This document shows positions 8,301 through 17,136 of a stretch of 64,000 nucleotides of DNA, piece by piece. The stretch lies in assembly GCF_004005815.1 (NCBI RefSeq), contig NZ_SACK01000001.1:124001-188000 (forward strand), written 5' to 3'. The translations under genes were made by a program, and so were the position numbers. How positions within the stretch are numbered: the stretch's first letter is position 1; every line of letters starts with the position of its first letter. The DNA is from Mucilaginibacter limnophilus (GTDB taxonomy: Bacteria; Bacteroidota; Bacteroidia; Sphingobacteriales; Sphingobacteriaceae). The notes under the pieces are model-generated. The model saw only the letters and a list, made by a program, of their open reading frames with translations, did no database searches and had not been told where the DNA came from.

Positions 8301-9793
8301 TTACCCTGCCGCTTAATGTGCAAACTACGGCTAATTTGACAGTAATAAATAACGCGCCGTCAACGGCGTACTTAATGAGCGACGGTACATATAATCCTTA
8401 CGGAAGCAGCTCACCGCTAACGATATTTGGTTCGGGTGTGCGTAATGCTTACGATCTGGTTTGGCATAGCAACGGCCAGTTGTATGTACCAGCAAACGGT
8501 TCGGGAGGAGGGGGGAACTCACCAGAATCAGTCACCGGGACTCGCCGGCCGGATGGTAGTTTCTACCACGGCCCGGCAATTCCGGCAGCAAACGGCATCA
8601 AGGTTCAGCACGATTGGCTGTTCCGCATTAATCCTGCAAAGCCGGTTGGTTATTACGGACACCCCAACCCGTTGCGCGGCGAGTATGTAATAAACCGTGG
8701 TTTTGAGGATAATCCGTTGTACTTACCAACCATTGTTGCCGACAGCAATTACCGTAAAGGATATGATTTCGGCCTGAATAATTCACCTAATGGGGTAATT
8801 GAATACCGTAGCAACGCCTTTGGTGGCGTACTAAAAGGCAAGCTGATGGTGTGTCGTTTTAGTGGTGGTGGAGATATCATTGTAATGGAACCCGGCTCAA
8901 TGGTTAAAACCACTTATGAGAATGGTAATGACCATATTTATGATATTATAAAAGTAAACACCGGCTCAAGCAACAGCGGTTTGCAGGGCATGTCAGCCTT
9001 TGGTAACCCGCTCGATATTGCACAGGATACCATATCAGGTAATTTGTATGTATCAGAATTTAATTGGAATGATAACCCGAATCTTACTTCGCAGATAACT
9101 TTACTGAAGATACATGAAGAGCCAATGGAGCCGCTTGCCAAAATGACCCTGGCGGCAATTGAAAATACCGACATAAATGACGAAGCCGATGAAAAGCATC
9201 TGTTCACACTAAGTAACAACGGTGATGGCGAGCTTAAGGTAAAAAGCATGGTGCTTACCGGCCCTGATGCCGCTAAGCTAAAAATTGTCGATGTGCCATT
9301 GCCTTCGGCAAGCAACCCGTTAACGTTGCGCAAAAACAGCTCGATATTGTTTAAAGTGCTTAGCTCTTCATCAAAACTAACCGATAAGGAAATAGCAGCC
9401 AGCCTGCGTGTAGTAAGTGTTGATGATACCGTAAGGGAGGTGAGCATTAAAAGGAGGCCACGCGGCAGTCGTGCGGAAGTATCCAGGCCACAGGTGGTTA
9501 CTGTTAGTAACGTGTTTAATGTCGACAGTCACCATTTACAGGTGTATCCTAACCCGGCAACAAACGGGCAGGTAAATATTAAACTGGATAGCTTTGGTAG
9601 AAAGGAACCGGTAACTATCTATTTGTATAATATGATGGGGCAAATGCAACGTACCATAAGTGGCGTTACTGATGAGCAGGGCGTACTATTTGCTCAATTG
9701 GCGCTTTCCCGTCAAAACCAGGGCAACTTTTATATCGTGCGGGTTACTTACCCTAACGGATCAAGGTATGCAAAAATAATGGTTAATAATTGA
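5333..9793 (+). CDS. Giant T9SS-secreted multidomain propeller protein
   Basis: A 1486-residue secreted protein. A signal peptide (about 1-18) is followed by a ~260-residue beta-sandwich-like domain (36-292) that occurs twice more in the next gene. Then come a BACON-like module (300-393), a malectin/carbohydrate-binding-like module (397-577), a second BACON-like module (580-683), an Ig-like SbsA-type domain (686-800), a long sugar-dehydrogenase-type beta-propeller (about 808-1261), an Ig-like segment, and a type A T9SS sorting domain from LQVYPNP (about 1402) to the end. It should be exported by T9SS and anchored to the surface. The glycan-binding modules and the neighbouring exopolysaccharide genes suggest a matrix-binding adhesin. 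Module names are from visual pattern and are approximate. Confidence 0.75.
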   Translation: MTRIFTAVVVMLLSVSAFGMEIKNFNVYHDLAIQDTCLPISTLPCAAVKVNLPYNLGFNAAVPNTIVDKNGNGTGFTTVNTYSGTRLAADGTPSVLKVPGYEPSKITVTGGRLQLVSNKGIDFQANNNQLNVLGVKLNSPQKLQIEVKVVNPYNGTQSQQAGLWYGLSDKTYIKLSVTGNKVELRREFNDVSSTAAGTSNPDQRVTAVISNLNTKTVRLRMIVDFTQNKVEGFYSTDGTNYISTGNSYPTKTLSLSGLNITDTLTYAGIFATHRNATTAVTYSFDDFALTNLSPAPPQPSFKLSAPKIDFTVIKGGTVLPQSMKVLAVPSLPQYTISKSPADWLTLPSPTADSIHFGAQNISSNLPAGTYQAMVTCEPVGFPPVSFMVNLNVIEPLQQQAININFQDQQTIPPVNYIRDFGQAYGPRSNVQQGAGLEYGWKRRSTGAALNLSQNGRNRNTPEDILLATLMHMQANHITTTFTGTKIEGYWEMKVPNGTYDVSVSAGDGAVNAAQEIHSLNVEGVSAISGFVPSGKAGSIGRFRMATVRVQVNDEYLTINADGGKNTKINSAKIVPVSAGPYLYWGAAAQNIVYKKGNPNTDLFSLALGNSDNAVATYNVTATYNQATTGWLTFTQAQIGKQPVVSFKYNTSKNLPVGTYSAVIKATSGQYSSASFAVQLSVVDSLKPYVVSSSPVNGATKVSLSTVSIAANSLHIPLVTGFPGGVDNNTITNETVKLYKVIDNTSTEVTGTVQGTGGGDAISFSPSSSLEPQTIYKFVVTSGVKSNAGASFSPFECQFTTDAASIDSSEFLYAQFIKDPVPGTQNKQYTSLAIGPDDKFYALRIDGGIERFNINHNTGALTHERTINTLKTKYGNRSAIGLAFDPHSTPTNITLWISHSSGGLTSAPAFDGNISRLSGDSLQTEELVITKLPRSTKDHLVNGLAFGPDSALYICQGSNSSAGVYDNDWMRDESLLAGAVLRLDVHKLAGITLPLNVQTTANLTVINNAPSTAYLMSDGTYNPYGSSSPLTIFGSGVRNAYDLVWHSNGQLYVPANGSGGGGNSPESVTGTRRPDGSFYHGPAIPAANGIKVQHDWLFRINPAKPVGYYGHPNPLRGEYVINRGFEDNPLYLPTIVADSNYRKGYDFGLNNSPNGVIEYRSNAFGGVLKGKLMVCRFSGGGDIIVMEPGSMVKTTYENGNDHIYDIIKVNTGSSNSGLQGMSAFGNPLDIAQDTISGNLYVSEFNWNDNPNLTSQITLLKIHEEPMEPLAKMTLAAIENTDINDEADEKHLFTLSNNGDGELKVKSMVLTGPDAAKLKIVDVPLPSASNPLTLRKNSSILFKVLSSSSKLTDKEIAASLRVVSVDDTVREVSIKRRPRGSRAEVSRPQVVTVSNVFNVDSHHLQVYPNPATNGQVNIKLDSFGRKEPVTIYLYNMMGQMQRTISGVTDEQGVLFAQLALSRQNQGNFYIVRVTYPNGSRYAKIMVNN

Positions 9794-9833
9794 TCATCCT
9801 ATTTATAATATAACACCTTTAAATCACATCATT

Positions 9834-12800
9834 ATGTTAAAAGGCTACTTACTTACGGGCAAGTGCATTGCCCTGCTTTTATTACTCACAATCGGTACAG
9901 CCTATGGGCAAACGCCGTGCTCACCGGTTAGTCCGCTGTCGTGCGATTCACTGACCGTTGCGCTGCCGTACAATCTTAGTTTTGACGCTGCCGACAGCGG
10001 TACAATTGCTGATAAGAACGGATTTGGAACAGGATTTACAACAATCAACACTTACTCTGGCACCCGCCTGGCAGTTGATGGTACGCCGTTTAACCCACAA
10101 GTGCCGGGCTACGAGCCATCAAAAATAACACTAACAGGCGGCAGGCTGCAGTTAGTAACAAATAAAGGCATTGATTATCAGGCTAACAACAACCTGTTGA
10201 ACATGCTTGGAATTAGTGTGAACGCTGTGAGGAAGTTGCAGCTTGATGTAAAAGTGATCAACCCGTTTAACGGCACGCAATCACAACAGGCCGGTTTGTG
10301 GTATGGCCTTAATGATAAAACATTTATTAAACTAAGTATAGCCGGTAACAAGGTTGAGTTTCGTAAAGAACTAAATGATGTAACCAGCACCACAGCCGGC
10401 ACAGGTAACCCCGACCAGCGCATTACAGGCGCCATAAGTGGACTTAACAATCAAACAGTCACACTTCGTATAGTAATTGATTCCATAGCCGGTACAGCCG
10501 AAGGCTTTTATTCAACCGATGGGGTAACCTTTATTAGTACCGGAGCAAGCTATGCAACAAAAACGTTGAACATAGCAGGCATGGGCATTACCGACAGTGC
10601 TGCATATGCGGGCATTTATGCTACGCATCGTAATGCTACAAGCGCAGTTACGTATAATTTCGATGATTTTTCAGCCATTAGTATATTTGTACCAAACCCG
10701 CCCGATCCGCCGGCTTTTTGCGGCCCGATAAGTACGCTGCCGTGTGATTCGATAAAAGTTAGCTTGCCATTTACATTAGATTTTAATTCGGCTATCGCTA
10801 ATACGCTGGCGGATAAAAGCGGGCAAGGTACAGGATTCCGTACTGTGAACACCTACTCCGGAACCCGCCTCTCTGCTGATGGCACGCCATCAAATCCGCA
10901 GGTACCCGGATATGAACCCTCAAAGATCACACTTACCGGCGGCAGGCTTCAACTGGTAACCAATAAAGGTATTGATTACCTTACCAATAACAACATGCTT
11001 AATGTGCTGGGCGTAAAAATTAATACTGCCCGTAAGCTGCAAATGGACTTAGAGGTGATTAATCCATACAACGGCACGCAATCGCAGCAGGCGGGTTTAT
11101 GGTATGGTCTGAATGATAAAACATTTATTAAACTGGGTATAACAGGTAACAAAGTTGAGCTGCGAAAAGAGGAAAATGATGTAGCAAGTACAGCATCGGG
11201 CACCAGCAATCCCGATCAGCGTATCACCGCAGCTATAAGTGGGTTAAACAATCAAACGGTTAGGTTGCGCCTGGTTATCGATTCTGTTGCCGGTATCGCC
11301 GAAGGGTTTTATTCAACTGACGGGGTAAATTATGTTAGCACGGGTAATGGTTATCCATCGTCGGGCATTAATATTACAGGTATGGGCATTGTTAATACCG
11401 AAGCTTTTGCCGGTATATACGGCACTCATCGCAACGGTACATCGGCGGTTACTTACAATTTCGACAACTTTGCGCTTAAAAGCCTGAAGGTAACCATACC
11501 TGAGCAGCCTCAGCCAAGCGGAGCTTACATGGTACTCAGAAATATGGATGGCTTCCCGGCTGACGATCAGTTGGTAATGTCGTTTATACAAACGCCATGG
11601 CGCCGTACCAGTCCGGACACCACACCGTACAATGCTAATCATGATAAAGCAAGGCTGCGCATAAGCAACAAAGGGACGGCTAAGCTTACCTTAAACGCGC
11701 TTACCCTGTCAAACACTTCGGCATGGAAAATTGCAGCTATAAACAGCGATTCAACAGCTACACTGCCTGTCAGCATCAATTCAGGAAGTTATGTTGATGT
11801 AACCGTGCAATTTAAAGCAGTAGATGCCGCCACACGGTTAAAGATTTTTAATGATACACTAACTGTTGCCAGTAATGATGGCGCATTTCCGTCAAGAAAA
11901 GTGGTTTTACATGGCATATGGCAAAAGGCAGGTGAAAGTACCAACGAACCATATGCACAGCAGATAATCAATGCCTTTGGGTTTACCACTAATACAGGCT
12001 ACGGGCACGATGATGGCAATATCGACGGCAAATCCCGTGTGCCAAACTCAAGCGAGGTAAACGCCTCATATTTTGTCCGCGCCGATGTAAGTAAGCCAGT
12101 AAAGGTTGTCCAGTTAGCGGCTTATCATGGTTGCTGTGCCTCGGTTGAATCGTTCAGGTATTTTACAAAAGGTACTACCTCGAATAAAACAGTTTTCACA
12201 CACCACCCACTTGACGGGCAGTCGGTAATACCAAGGCTGATCAGTTCAAGCTTGCCGGCCCAGGGTACGTTTACGCCAACCGGGGTATTCGGTATTAGGG
12301 TGGGTTCATCATCTACTGACAGAAATCAAAATGCTGACAGCCTTATCGGCATCAGGGTATTGAAAGTGTATGACGGTAACGGTAACTTGGTACCAAACGC
12401 CTATTTTCTGAACGGTGATTACCTGGGCACCACTTTCACTAATTACGATTACCAGGACAATATTTATTATGTCGAAAACATTAAACCCGAAACGGGTTCG
12501 GCAAACTACTCTGAGCTGGCGGTACAGCCGGTTACCGCTGTCACCTTTGCGCCAACGTTAACGGGTGAAACCGCTACATTTAATCTCACCCTTAAAAATT
12601 TGGGTATGACATACCCGGATGGTACGAAAGATCCGTCGATAAAAATAAAAAGCCGGGTCATCAGCGGGCCAAACGCCGGTGAGTTTGAGCTGGGTACACT
12701 TTCCGCAACCACAGTGGCCATACAAACAACAGCTACTCTGACGGTGCGCTTTAAACCAAGTTCGGTAGGTATAAAAAACGCCGTATTGATTATAACCCAT

Positions 12801-13643
12801 GATAACCTGCCAACGCCAATGCGAATCCCGTTATATGGTATAGCCAATTCGGCTACATCAACGGTAAGCGCGGTTAAGCGTGTAAAAGGCGCTTCAGACG
12901 TTAACAGGACTATCGGTGATATTCCTTATGAAACGGATAAAAATTACCGCAAAGGTTCGATAAAGCTGGATAAGCAAAGTGTGATCGCAGGTATTGCCGG
13001 TACTGATGTTGATTCGCTGTATCAAACCTACCTGTCGGCTGCAACCGACCTTGCCGAAACACGTTATGAAATACCGGTTGCCAACGGCGATTACCAGGTT
13101 AGGCTTCATTTTGCCGAACTATACTGGACTACGCCCGGCTCAAGGGTATTCGGTATAAATATAGAAAACCAGCTGGTGCTGCAAAACTTCGATATTTTTA
13201 AAGAAGTTGGCTTTAACTCGGCCATTGTGAAAGATTTCAATACAACTGTTAACGATGGCGTACTTACTATCAAGTTTAACCCGACAGCGAACCGTACATC
13301 CATCGCCGCGGTAGAGCTGTTTAAAGTAAACACTGTAGAGCCATTAATGGCAATGGCACGAACAGCATCCATAACGGCCCCAAGAAGTATATCTGTTTAT
13401 CCCAACCCGAGCGTGGGCGGAAGCTTTACACTTAATGTGATGAACTTTACCAGGAGTGAAAAGGTGTCTCTGTCGATAACCAATATGGCCGGCAGGGTAG
13501 TGCAAACACAAATTTTTTATACCGACGATAACGGCAAAGCTGATGTATATGTACCGATGAGCAGTTCGCTTGGTAAGGGCATGTATATTGTAAATGCCAC
13601 AACCGCAACGGGAAATATTTACACAAAGCTGCTTGTAAATTAA
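9834..13643 (+). CDS. Giant T9SS-secreted protein with repeated sandwich domain and malectin
   Basis: A 1269-residue secreted protein, 40 bases downstream of the previous gene and probably co-transcribed. A signal peptide ends near residue 26 (GTAYGQ). Two copies of the ~260-residue domain shared with the upstream protein follow (28-286 and 296-553); each starts with a Cys-x(n)-Cys-Asp-Ser pattern and contains NPxNGTQSQQAGLWYGL. Ig/ASPM-like segments (about 565-700 and 903-1005), a malectin domain (about 1018-1164; YQVRLHFAELYW) and a T9SS type A sorting domain from ISVYPNP (1187) to the end complete it. Malectin binds di- and oligosaccharides, so a role in binding surface or matrix polysaccharide is likely. 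No catalytic domain is seen. Confidence 0.75.
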   Translation: MLKGYLLTGKCIALLLLLTIGTAYGQTPCSPVSPLSCDSLTVALPYNLSFDAADSGTIADKNGFGTGFTTINTYSGTRLAVDGTPFNPQVPGYEPSKITLTGGRLQLVTNKGIDYQANNNLLNMLGISVNAVRKLQLDVKVINPFNGTQSQQAGLWYGLNDKTFIKLSIAGNKVEFRKELNDVTSTTAGTGNPDQRITGAISGLNNQTVTLRIVIDSIAGTAEGFYSTDGVTFISTGASYATKTLNIAGMGITDSAAYAGIYATHRNATSAVTYNFDDFSAISIFVPNPPDPPAFCGPISTLPCDSIKVSLPFTLDFNSAIANTLADKSGQGTGFRTVNTYSGTRLSADGTPSNPQVPGYEPSKITLTGGRLQLVTNKGIDYLTNNNMLNVLGVKINTARKLQMDLEVINPYNGTQSQQAGLWYGLNDKTFIKLGITGNKVELRKEENDVASTASGTSNPDQRITAAISGLNNQTVRLRLVIDSVAGIAEGFYSTDGVNYVSTGNGYPSSGINITGMGIVNTEAFAGIYGTHRNGTSAVTYNFDNFALKSLKVTIPEQPQPSGAYMVLRNMDGFPADDQLVMSFIQTPWRRTSPDTTPYNANHDKARLRISNKGTAKLTLNALTLSNTSAWKIAAINSDSTATLPVSINSGSYVDVTVQFKAVDAATRLKIFNDTLTVASNDGAFPSRKVVLHGIWQKAGESTNEPYAQQIINAFGFTTNTGYGHDDGNIDGKSRVPNSSEVNASYFVRADVSKPVKVVQLAAYHGCCASVESFRYFTKGTTSNKTVFTHHPLDGQSVIPRLISSSLPAQGTFTPTGVFGIRVGSSSTDRNQNADSLIGIRVLKVYDGNGNLVPNAYFLNGDYLGTTFTNYDYQDNIYYVENIKPETGSANYSELAVQPVTAVTFAPTLTGETATFNLTLKNLGMTYPDGTKDPSIKIKSRVISGPNAGEFELGTLSATTVAIQTTATLTVRFKPSSVGIKNAVLIITHDNLPTPMRIPLYGIANSATSTVSAVKRVKGASDVNRTIGDIPYETDKNYRKGSIKLDKQSVIAGIAGTDVDSLYQTYLSAATDLAETRYEIPVANGDYQVRLHFAELYWTTPGSRVFGINIENQLVLQNFDIFKEVGFNSAIVKDFNTTVNDGVLTIKFNPTANRTSIAAVELFKVNTVEPLMAMARTASITAPRSISVYPNPSVGGSFTLNVMNFTRSEKVSLSITNMAGRVVQTQIFYTDDNGKADVYVPMSSSLGKGMYIVNATTATGNIYTKLLVN

Positions 13644-13694
13644 GCAGTGTGTGCTACATGTGTACATTAAATTCACGGAAATTTACGTTTCGGT

Positions 13695-13733
13695 AGCAAT
13701 GCCTCATAATCAATATGTTGCGTTGCTTTTTTT
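13695..13733 (+). terminator. Intrinsic terminator after the T9SS protein genes
   Basis: AGCAATGC (13695-13702) pairs with GCGTTGCT (13720-13727), including one G-T pair, and a run of seven T follows. It separates the adhesin unit from the exopolysaccharide operon. Confidence 0.65.
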
Positions 13734-14010
13734 AACAATATTTGTTTGGTTTTGATGCCGGGGACAGTATAAGCTGATAATAGTAGCAAAACTTTACAAT
13801 AGTTGCTGTTCCTCAATAAAAACAAAGAGCCGCTGTGTAAGCGGAATGGCGAAGCTCTTTAGCCAGCTCAAAGCAGATAAGCAAATAAGGAAACCTTAAC
13901 ACTCTGTATTGCTCACTGCCGGTTTAAAATTTCACACTATAAACCCAAATATTCACAATCCGGCCGCCAAAAGAATTACGGCGGCCGGTTATCCAATCCC
14001 CCCAAACACA
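13734..14010 (+). other. Long leader of the exopolysaccharide operon
   Basis: About 280 non-coding bases lie between the preceding terminator and the first start codon. They contain the structured element at 13801-13860. No TAnnTTTG promoter is evident, so the promoter may use another sigma factor. A frame could extend upstream to 13909, but it adds no signal peptide, and the lipoprotein signal begins only at the ATG at 14011. Confidence 0.6.
13801..13860 (+). promoter_or_regulatory. Structured leader RNA element, copy 1
   Basis: GTTGCTGTTCCTCAA (13802-13816) is followed by a nested hairpin. The outer stem is AAAGAG (13824-13829) with CTCTTT (13855-13860), and the inner stem is CCGCT (13830-13834) with AGCGG (13840-13844). 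The one-sided internal loop is AATGGCGAAG (13845-13854). The loop is identical to that at 27764-27773, while the stem sequences differ but still pair, which is the pattern of a conserved RNA structure. There is no T-run, so it is not a simple terminator. It lies about 150 bases upstream of the export gene. Confidence 0.6.
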
Positions 14011-14808
14011 ATGAGAAAAATTAATTGCCGTGTAGCATACTCGTTTATGCTGACCATTGTACTTTTTTGCTCGTGCCGCAGTACTAAAAGCATACGCTAT
14101 TTCCACGACATCGCGGGCAACAAAGCACCTGTTGAACTGGAGATAGCGCAATATCAGGAACCGAAAATTCAGCCTGATGACATCCTCTCCATTAACGTCA
14201 GCACAGCTGATGCCGAGGCTACTCAAAGCATTAACAACCGTAACACTATAAATCAAAGCGCCTCGGCTAATCCTGCTTCAGGTATGGTTAACGTAGGCGC
14301 AGGTTACCTGGTTGATAAACAAGGCAGCGTTGAAATTCCCATACTTGGAAAAACTACAGTAGGCGGTCTTACCACCGTGCAGGCCCGTAATGTAATCAGG
14401 GACCGTGCTTTAAAAGCATTTAACAACCCTGTTGTTGATGTGCGTTTTTCAAATTTCAAGATAACCTTACTGGGCGAGGTAAACCGTCCGGCAACATATA
14501 TTATCCCAAACGAGCAGGTCACAATACTCGACGCCATAGGTTACGCCGGTGACCTGACCATTTACGGAAAACGTGAAAATGTGTTGCTGATACGTAAAAA
14601 TGAGCAGGGTAACAACTTCTCGGTAAGAATGGACCTTACCAAAAAAGGCCTGCTCAGCTCGCCCTACTTTTACCTTAAGCAAAACGATGTTATTTACATT
14701 GAGCCATCAAAAGCCAAAGTACTTAACAGCGATAACAACCTTATCAAATACCTCACACTTGCTGCCTCATTGCTTACTGCCGGGGTATTGGCTTACCGGT
14801 ACCTTTAA
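14011..14808 (+). CDS. Wza-like polysaccharide export lipoprotein
   Basis: A 265-residue outer-membrane polysaccharide export protein. The start chosen is the ATG at 14011, which gives a signal peptide and lipidated Cys22 (IVLFCSC). The polysaccharide biosynthesis/export domain begins near residue 45 (IQPDDILSINV). An SLBB-type segment follows (KITLLGEVNRPATYII, about 150-165), and YIEPSKAKV leads to a hydrophobic C-terminus. Such proteins form the channel through which capsule or exopolysaccharide leaves the cell, together with the Wzc-type kinase encoded 30 bases downstream. The gene heads the operon and follows the structured leader. Confidence 0.92.
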   Translation: MRKINCRVAYSFMLTIVLFCSCRSTKSIRYFHDIAGNKAPVELEIAQYQEPKIQPDDILSINVSTADAEATQSINNRNTINQSASANPASGMVNVGAGYLVDKQGSVEIPILGKTTVGGLTTVQARNVIRDRALKAFNNPVVDVRFSNFKITLLGEVNRPATYIIPNEQVTILDAIGYAGDLTIYGKRENVLLIRKNEQGNNFSVRMDLTKKGLLSSPYFYLKQNDVIYIEPSKAKVLNSDNNLIKYLTLAASLLTAGVLAYRYL

Positions 14809-14838
14809 TCACAAGTTTAATCCCCCAAAAATTGTCAT

Positions 14839-17127
14839 ATGAGTGCTTATCATCACGAAAAAGAGAACATCAACGTACACTATTTTTTAGATCAGGTTAA
14901 ATCATACTGGTATCTGTTTGTAATAAGCCTGATCCTGTTTATCGGGCTGGCGTATGCATATAATACCTTTGCTACCAAGCAGTACCTGGTAAGTAGCACC
15001 ATGTTGCTACAGCCACGTCCAGTTAACCAGAACGCAACAACGGCTTACGCGAACGACGGTATAACCGACGCGCTTAACACTGCTGAAAATTTAAAGAATG
15101 AGGGCGATGTTTTGCGTTCACGTAACCTGATGAAAGAAGTCGTGCAGGCCATGAGCCTGAATGTCCGCTCGTATCAAAACAGCGGCTTGCTGGCTTCAGA
15201 AATTTATGAAGATGCGCCGTTCACTGTCCAAGTGTTGAACCATAGGGTTGATTCGGTGAAAAAACGTGCTTATATCATCAACATGAAAGATAATGAAAGT
15301 CTGCACATTACCAACGAGGATGAATATTTGGACAAATGGGCGACTTTCGGAAAAAAGATCAGGTTACCTCAGTATGATATTGTTATAACACGCAAGCCCG
15401 GGATGACATGGGGTAAAGAATACTCTATAGAAATAACTGATGAGGACGATGCGGTTACAACTCTGTTAAAAGGGTATGATGCCGAATTTATTGACAAAGC
15501 CACCACATCAGTTGAATTTACCTTTTATTACCCACATCCAAAAAAAGGTGAAGTTATTTTGCAAACACTGATGAACCGCTATCTGCAGGATAACATCAAC
15601 AACAAAAAGCGGATAATTGATAGCAGCATTAATTTTATTGATAAGCGCATAGCTGTGGTTGAGAAAGAGCTTGACAATATTGAACGTAATTTTCAGGATT
15701 ACCGCAGCAACAATAACATTGCCGATATCAACGAACAATCAAAAGTATTGGTAGGCAACGCCAGCGAATATGCTAACAGATCACAGCAGCAAAAAATACA
15801 ATTATCAATCATTAACGATCTGAAAAACCGGCTGCGCGATCCGGATAATCAGGAGACGATACCCGGTTCGTTGAATATTCAGGATGCATCGTTTACAGCA
15901 AGCCTGGTGCAATACAATAACTTACTTACAGAGCGTGCTAAACGAAAGCTTTCGCTCAGTGAAACCAATCCTATAATTGTGAACATCGATCAGCAATTGC
16001 AGGTGGTTCGTAAAAACTTGCTGCAAAGCATTAACAGCTATCAAAAGGAAATGCAATTGAGCAGCCAGGGTATAAGTAACCAGGCCGGTGTACTTAACAG
16101 CTCACTGCGCGATGTTCCGGGTAAGCAGCGCGCAATTATTGGTTTTTCGCGCCAGCAGGAACTTAAGCAGCAGTTGTATATGTACCTGCTGCAAAAACGT
16201 GAAGAAACATCAATGGCTAAAGCTGCTGAAATTCCATATTCAAGGGTGCTGGATAATGCGAAGAGCAGCAAATCACCTGTTAAGCCGGTTAAATCAATTA
16301 TCTACACAATGTCGTTCTTCTTGGGGCTGATTATACCTTTCGGGTACATCAATACCCGGAAAATGCTAAGCACTAAAATTGTATCGGAAGCAGATATCAA
16401 AAAGCAAACCGACCTCGCTATCATAGGTAAGATTGGTCACCACGGACTGCCGGAAAAAAGGGTTGTCGACGTGTTTTCGCGTTCGCCCGTGGCAGAAAGC
16501 TTCCGCACATTGCGTACTAAGCTGCGTAATATCCTGCACAATGGATCAAACGTGATCATGATTACATCGAGCGTTAATGGTGAGGGTAAAACATTTTTAA
16601 CTTGGAATTTAGGCAGCACGCTGGCTCGTGCAGGTAAAACGGTTGTGATACTCGAGCTCGACCTGCGAAAACCTAAACTATCAGGCATGCTGGGTATCGA
16701 TCATAACGACTATGGCTTTTCAAGTTATGTGCTTGATGGCGCCGACGCGGATGAAATTATTAAGCAGAGCGGGCATAATGATAACTGTTATATCATATCA
16801 TCAGGCCCCTTAGTTCAAAACGCCAGCGAACTACTGCTTGATGACAAACTGGGACAACTTATCGAAGAACTGCGCCACCGGTTTGATTATGTTTTGATAG
16901 ATAGTTCGCCGGTTGGACTGGTGTCAGACGCGTTGATTATTCAAAAACACGTTGACGCTACTATTTATGTATGCCGTCACAACTATACCAACAAAGCGCA
17001 GATCGAGATCATCAACGAAATAAAAAATAAGGATAAGGTTGATAATATGTACCTGGTAATAAACGATGTAAATTACTCAAAGGCCGGGTACAACGGGTAC
17101 GGTTACGGTTTAGGATACGATTATTAA
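14839..17127 (+). CDS. Wzc-like tyrosine autokinase / polysaccharide co-polymerase
   Basis: A 762-residue inner-membrane protein. The N-terminal Wzz domain begins with a transmembrane helix (about 22-44), followed by a long periplasmic coiled-coil region and a second helix near 480-500. The cytoplasmic bacterial tyrosine kinase domain has Walker A SSVNGEGKT (about 578-586), Walker A' VVILELDLRKP (about 603-613) and Walker B YVLIDSSP (about 684-691). The C-terminus is a tyrosine-rich tail ending GYGYGLGYDY, the autophosphorylation cluster. It controls chain length and links synthesis to the Wza-type channel. No separate phosphatase gene is seen in the operon. Confidence 0.93.
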   Translation: MSAYHHEKENINVHYFLDQVKSYWYLFVISLILFIGLAYAYNTFATKQYLVSSTMLLQPRPVNQNATTAYANDGITDALNTAENLKNEGDVLRSRNLMKEVVQAMSLNVRSYQNSGLLASEIYEDAPFTVQVLNHRVDSVKKRAYIINMKDNESLHITNEDEYLDKWATFGKKIRLPQYDIVITRKPGMTWGKEYSIEITDEDDAVTTLLKGYDAEFIDKATTSVEFTFYYPHPKKGEVILQTLMNRYLQDNINNKKRIIDSSINFIDKRIAVVEKELDNIERNFQDYRSNNNIADINEQSKVLVGNASEYANRSQQQKIQLSIINDLKNRLRDPDNQETIPGSLNIQDASFTASLVQYNNLLTERAKRKLSLSETNPIIVNIDQQLQVVRKNLLQSINSYQKEMQLSSQGISNQAGVLNSSLRDVPGKQRAIIGFSRQQELKQQLYMYLLQKREETSMAKAAEIPYSRVLDNAKSSKSPVKPVKSIIYTMSFFLGLIIPFGYINTRKMLSTKIVSEADIKKQTDLAIIGKIGHHGLPEKRVVDVFSRSPVAESFRTLRTKLRNILHNGSNVIMITSSVNGEGKTFLTWNLGSTLARAGKTVVILELDLRKPKLSGMLGIDHNDYGFSSYVLDGADADEIIKQSGHNDNCYIISSGPLVQNASELLLDDKLGQLIEELRHRFDYVLIDSSPVGLVSDALIIQKHVDATIYVCRHNYTNKAQIEIINEIKNKDKVDNMYLVINDVNYSKAGYNGYGYGLGYDY

Positions 17128-17136
17128 TATCAAGGT

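Noticed and set aside
8938..9447. 169-codon minus-strand frame opposite the T9SS protein
   Set aside because: No recognisable domain and complete overlap with the real gene's Ig-like region.
13909..14010. Upstream extension of the Wza-like gene to an earlier ATG
   Set aside because: The extra 34 residues contain no signal peptide, and the lipoprotein signal begins exactly at the ATG at 14011.
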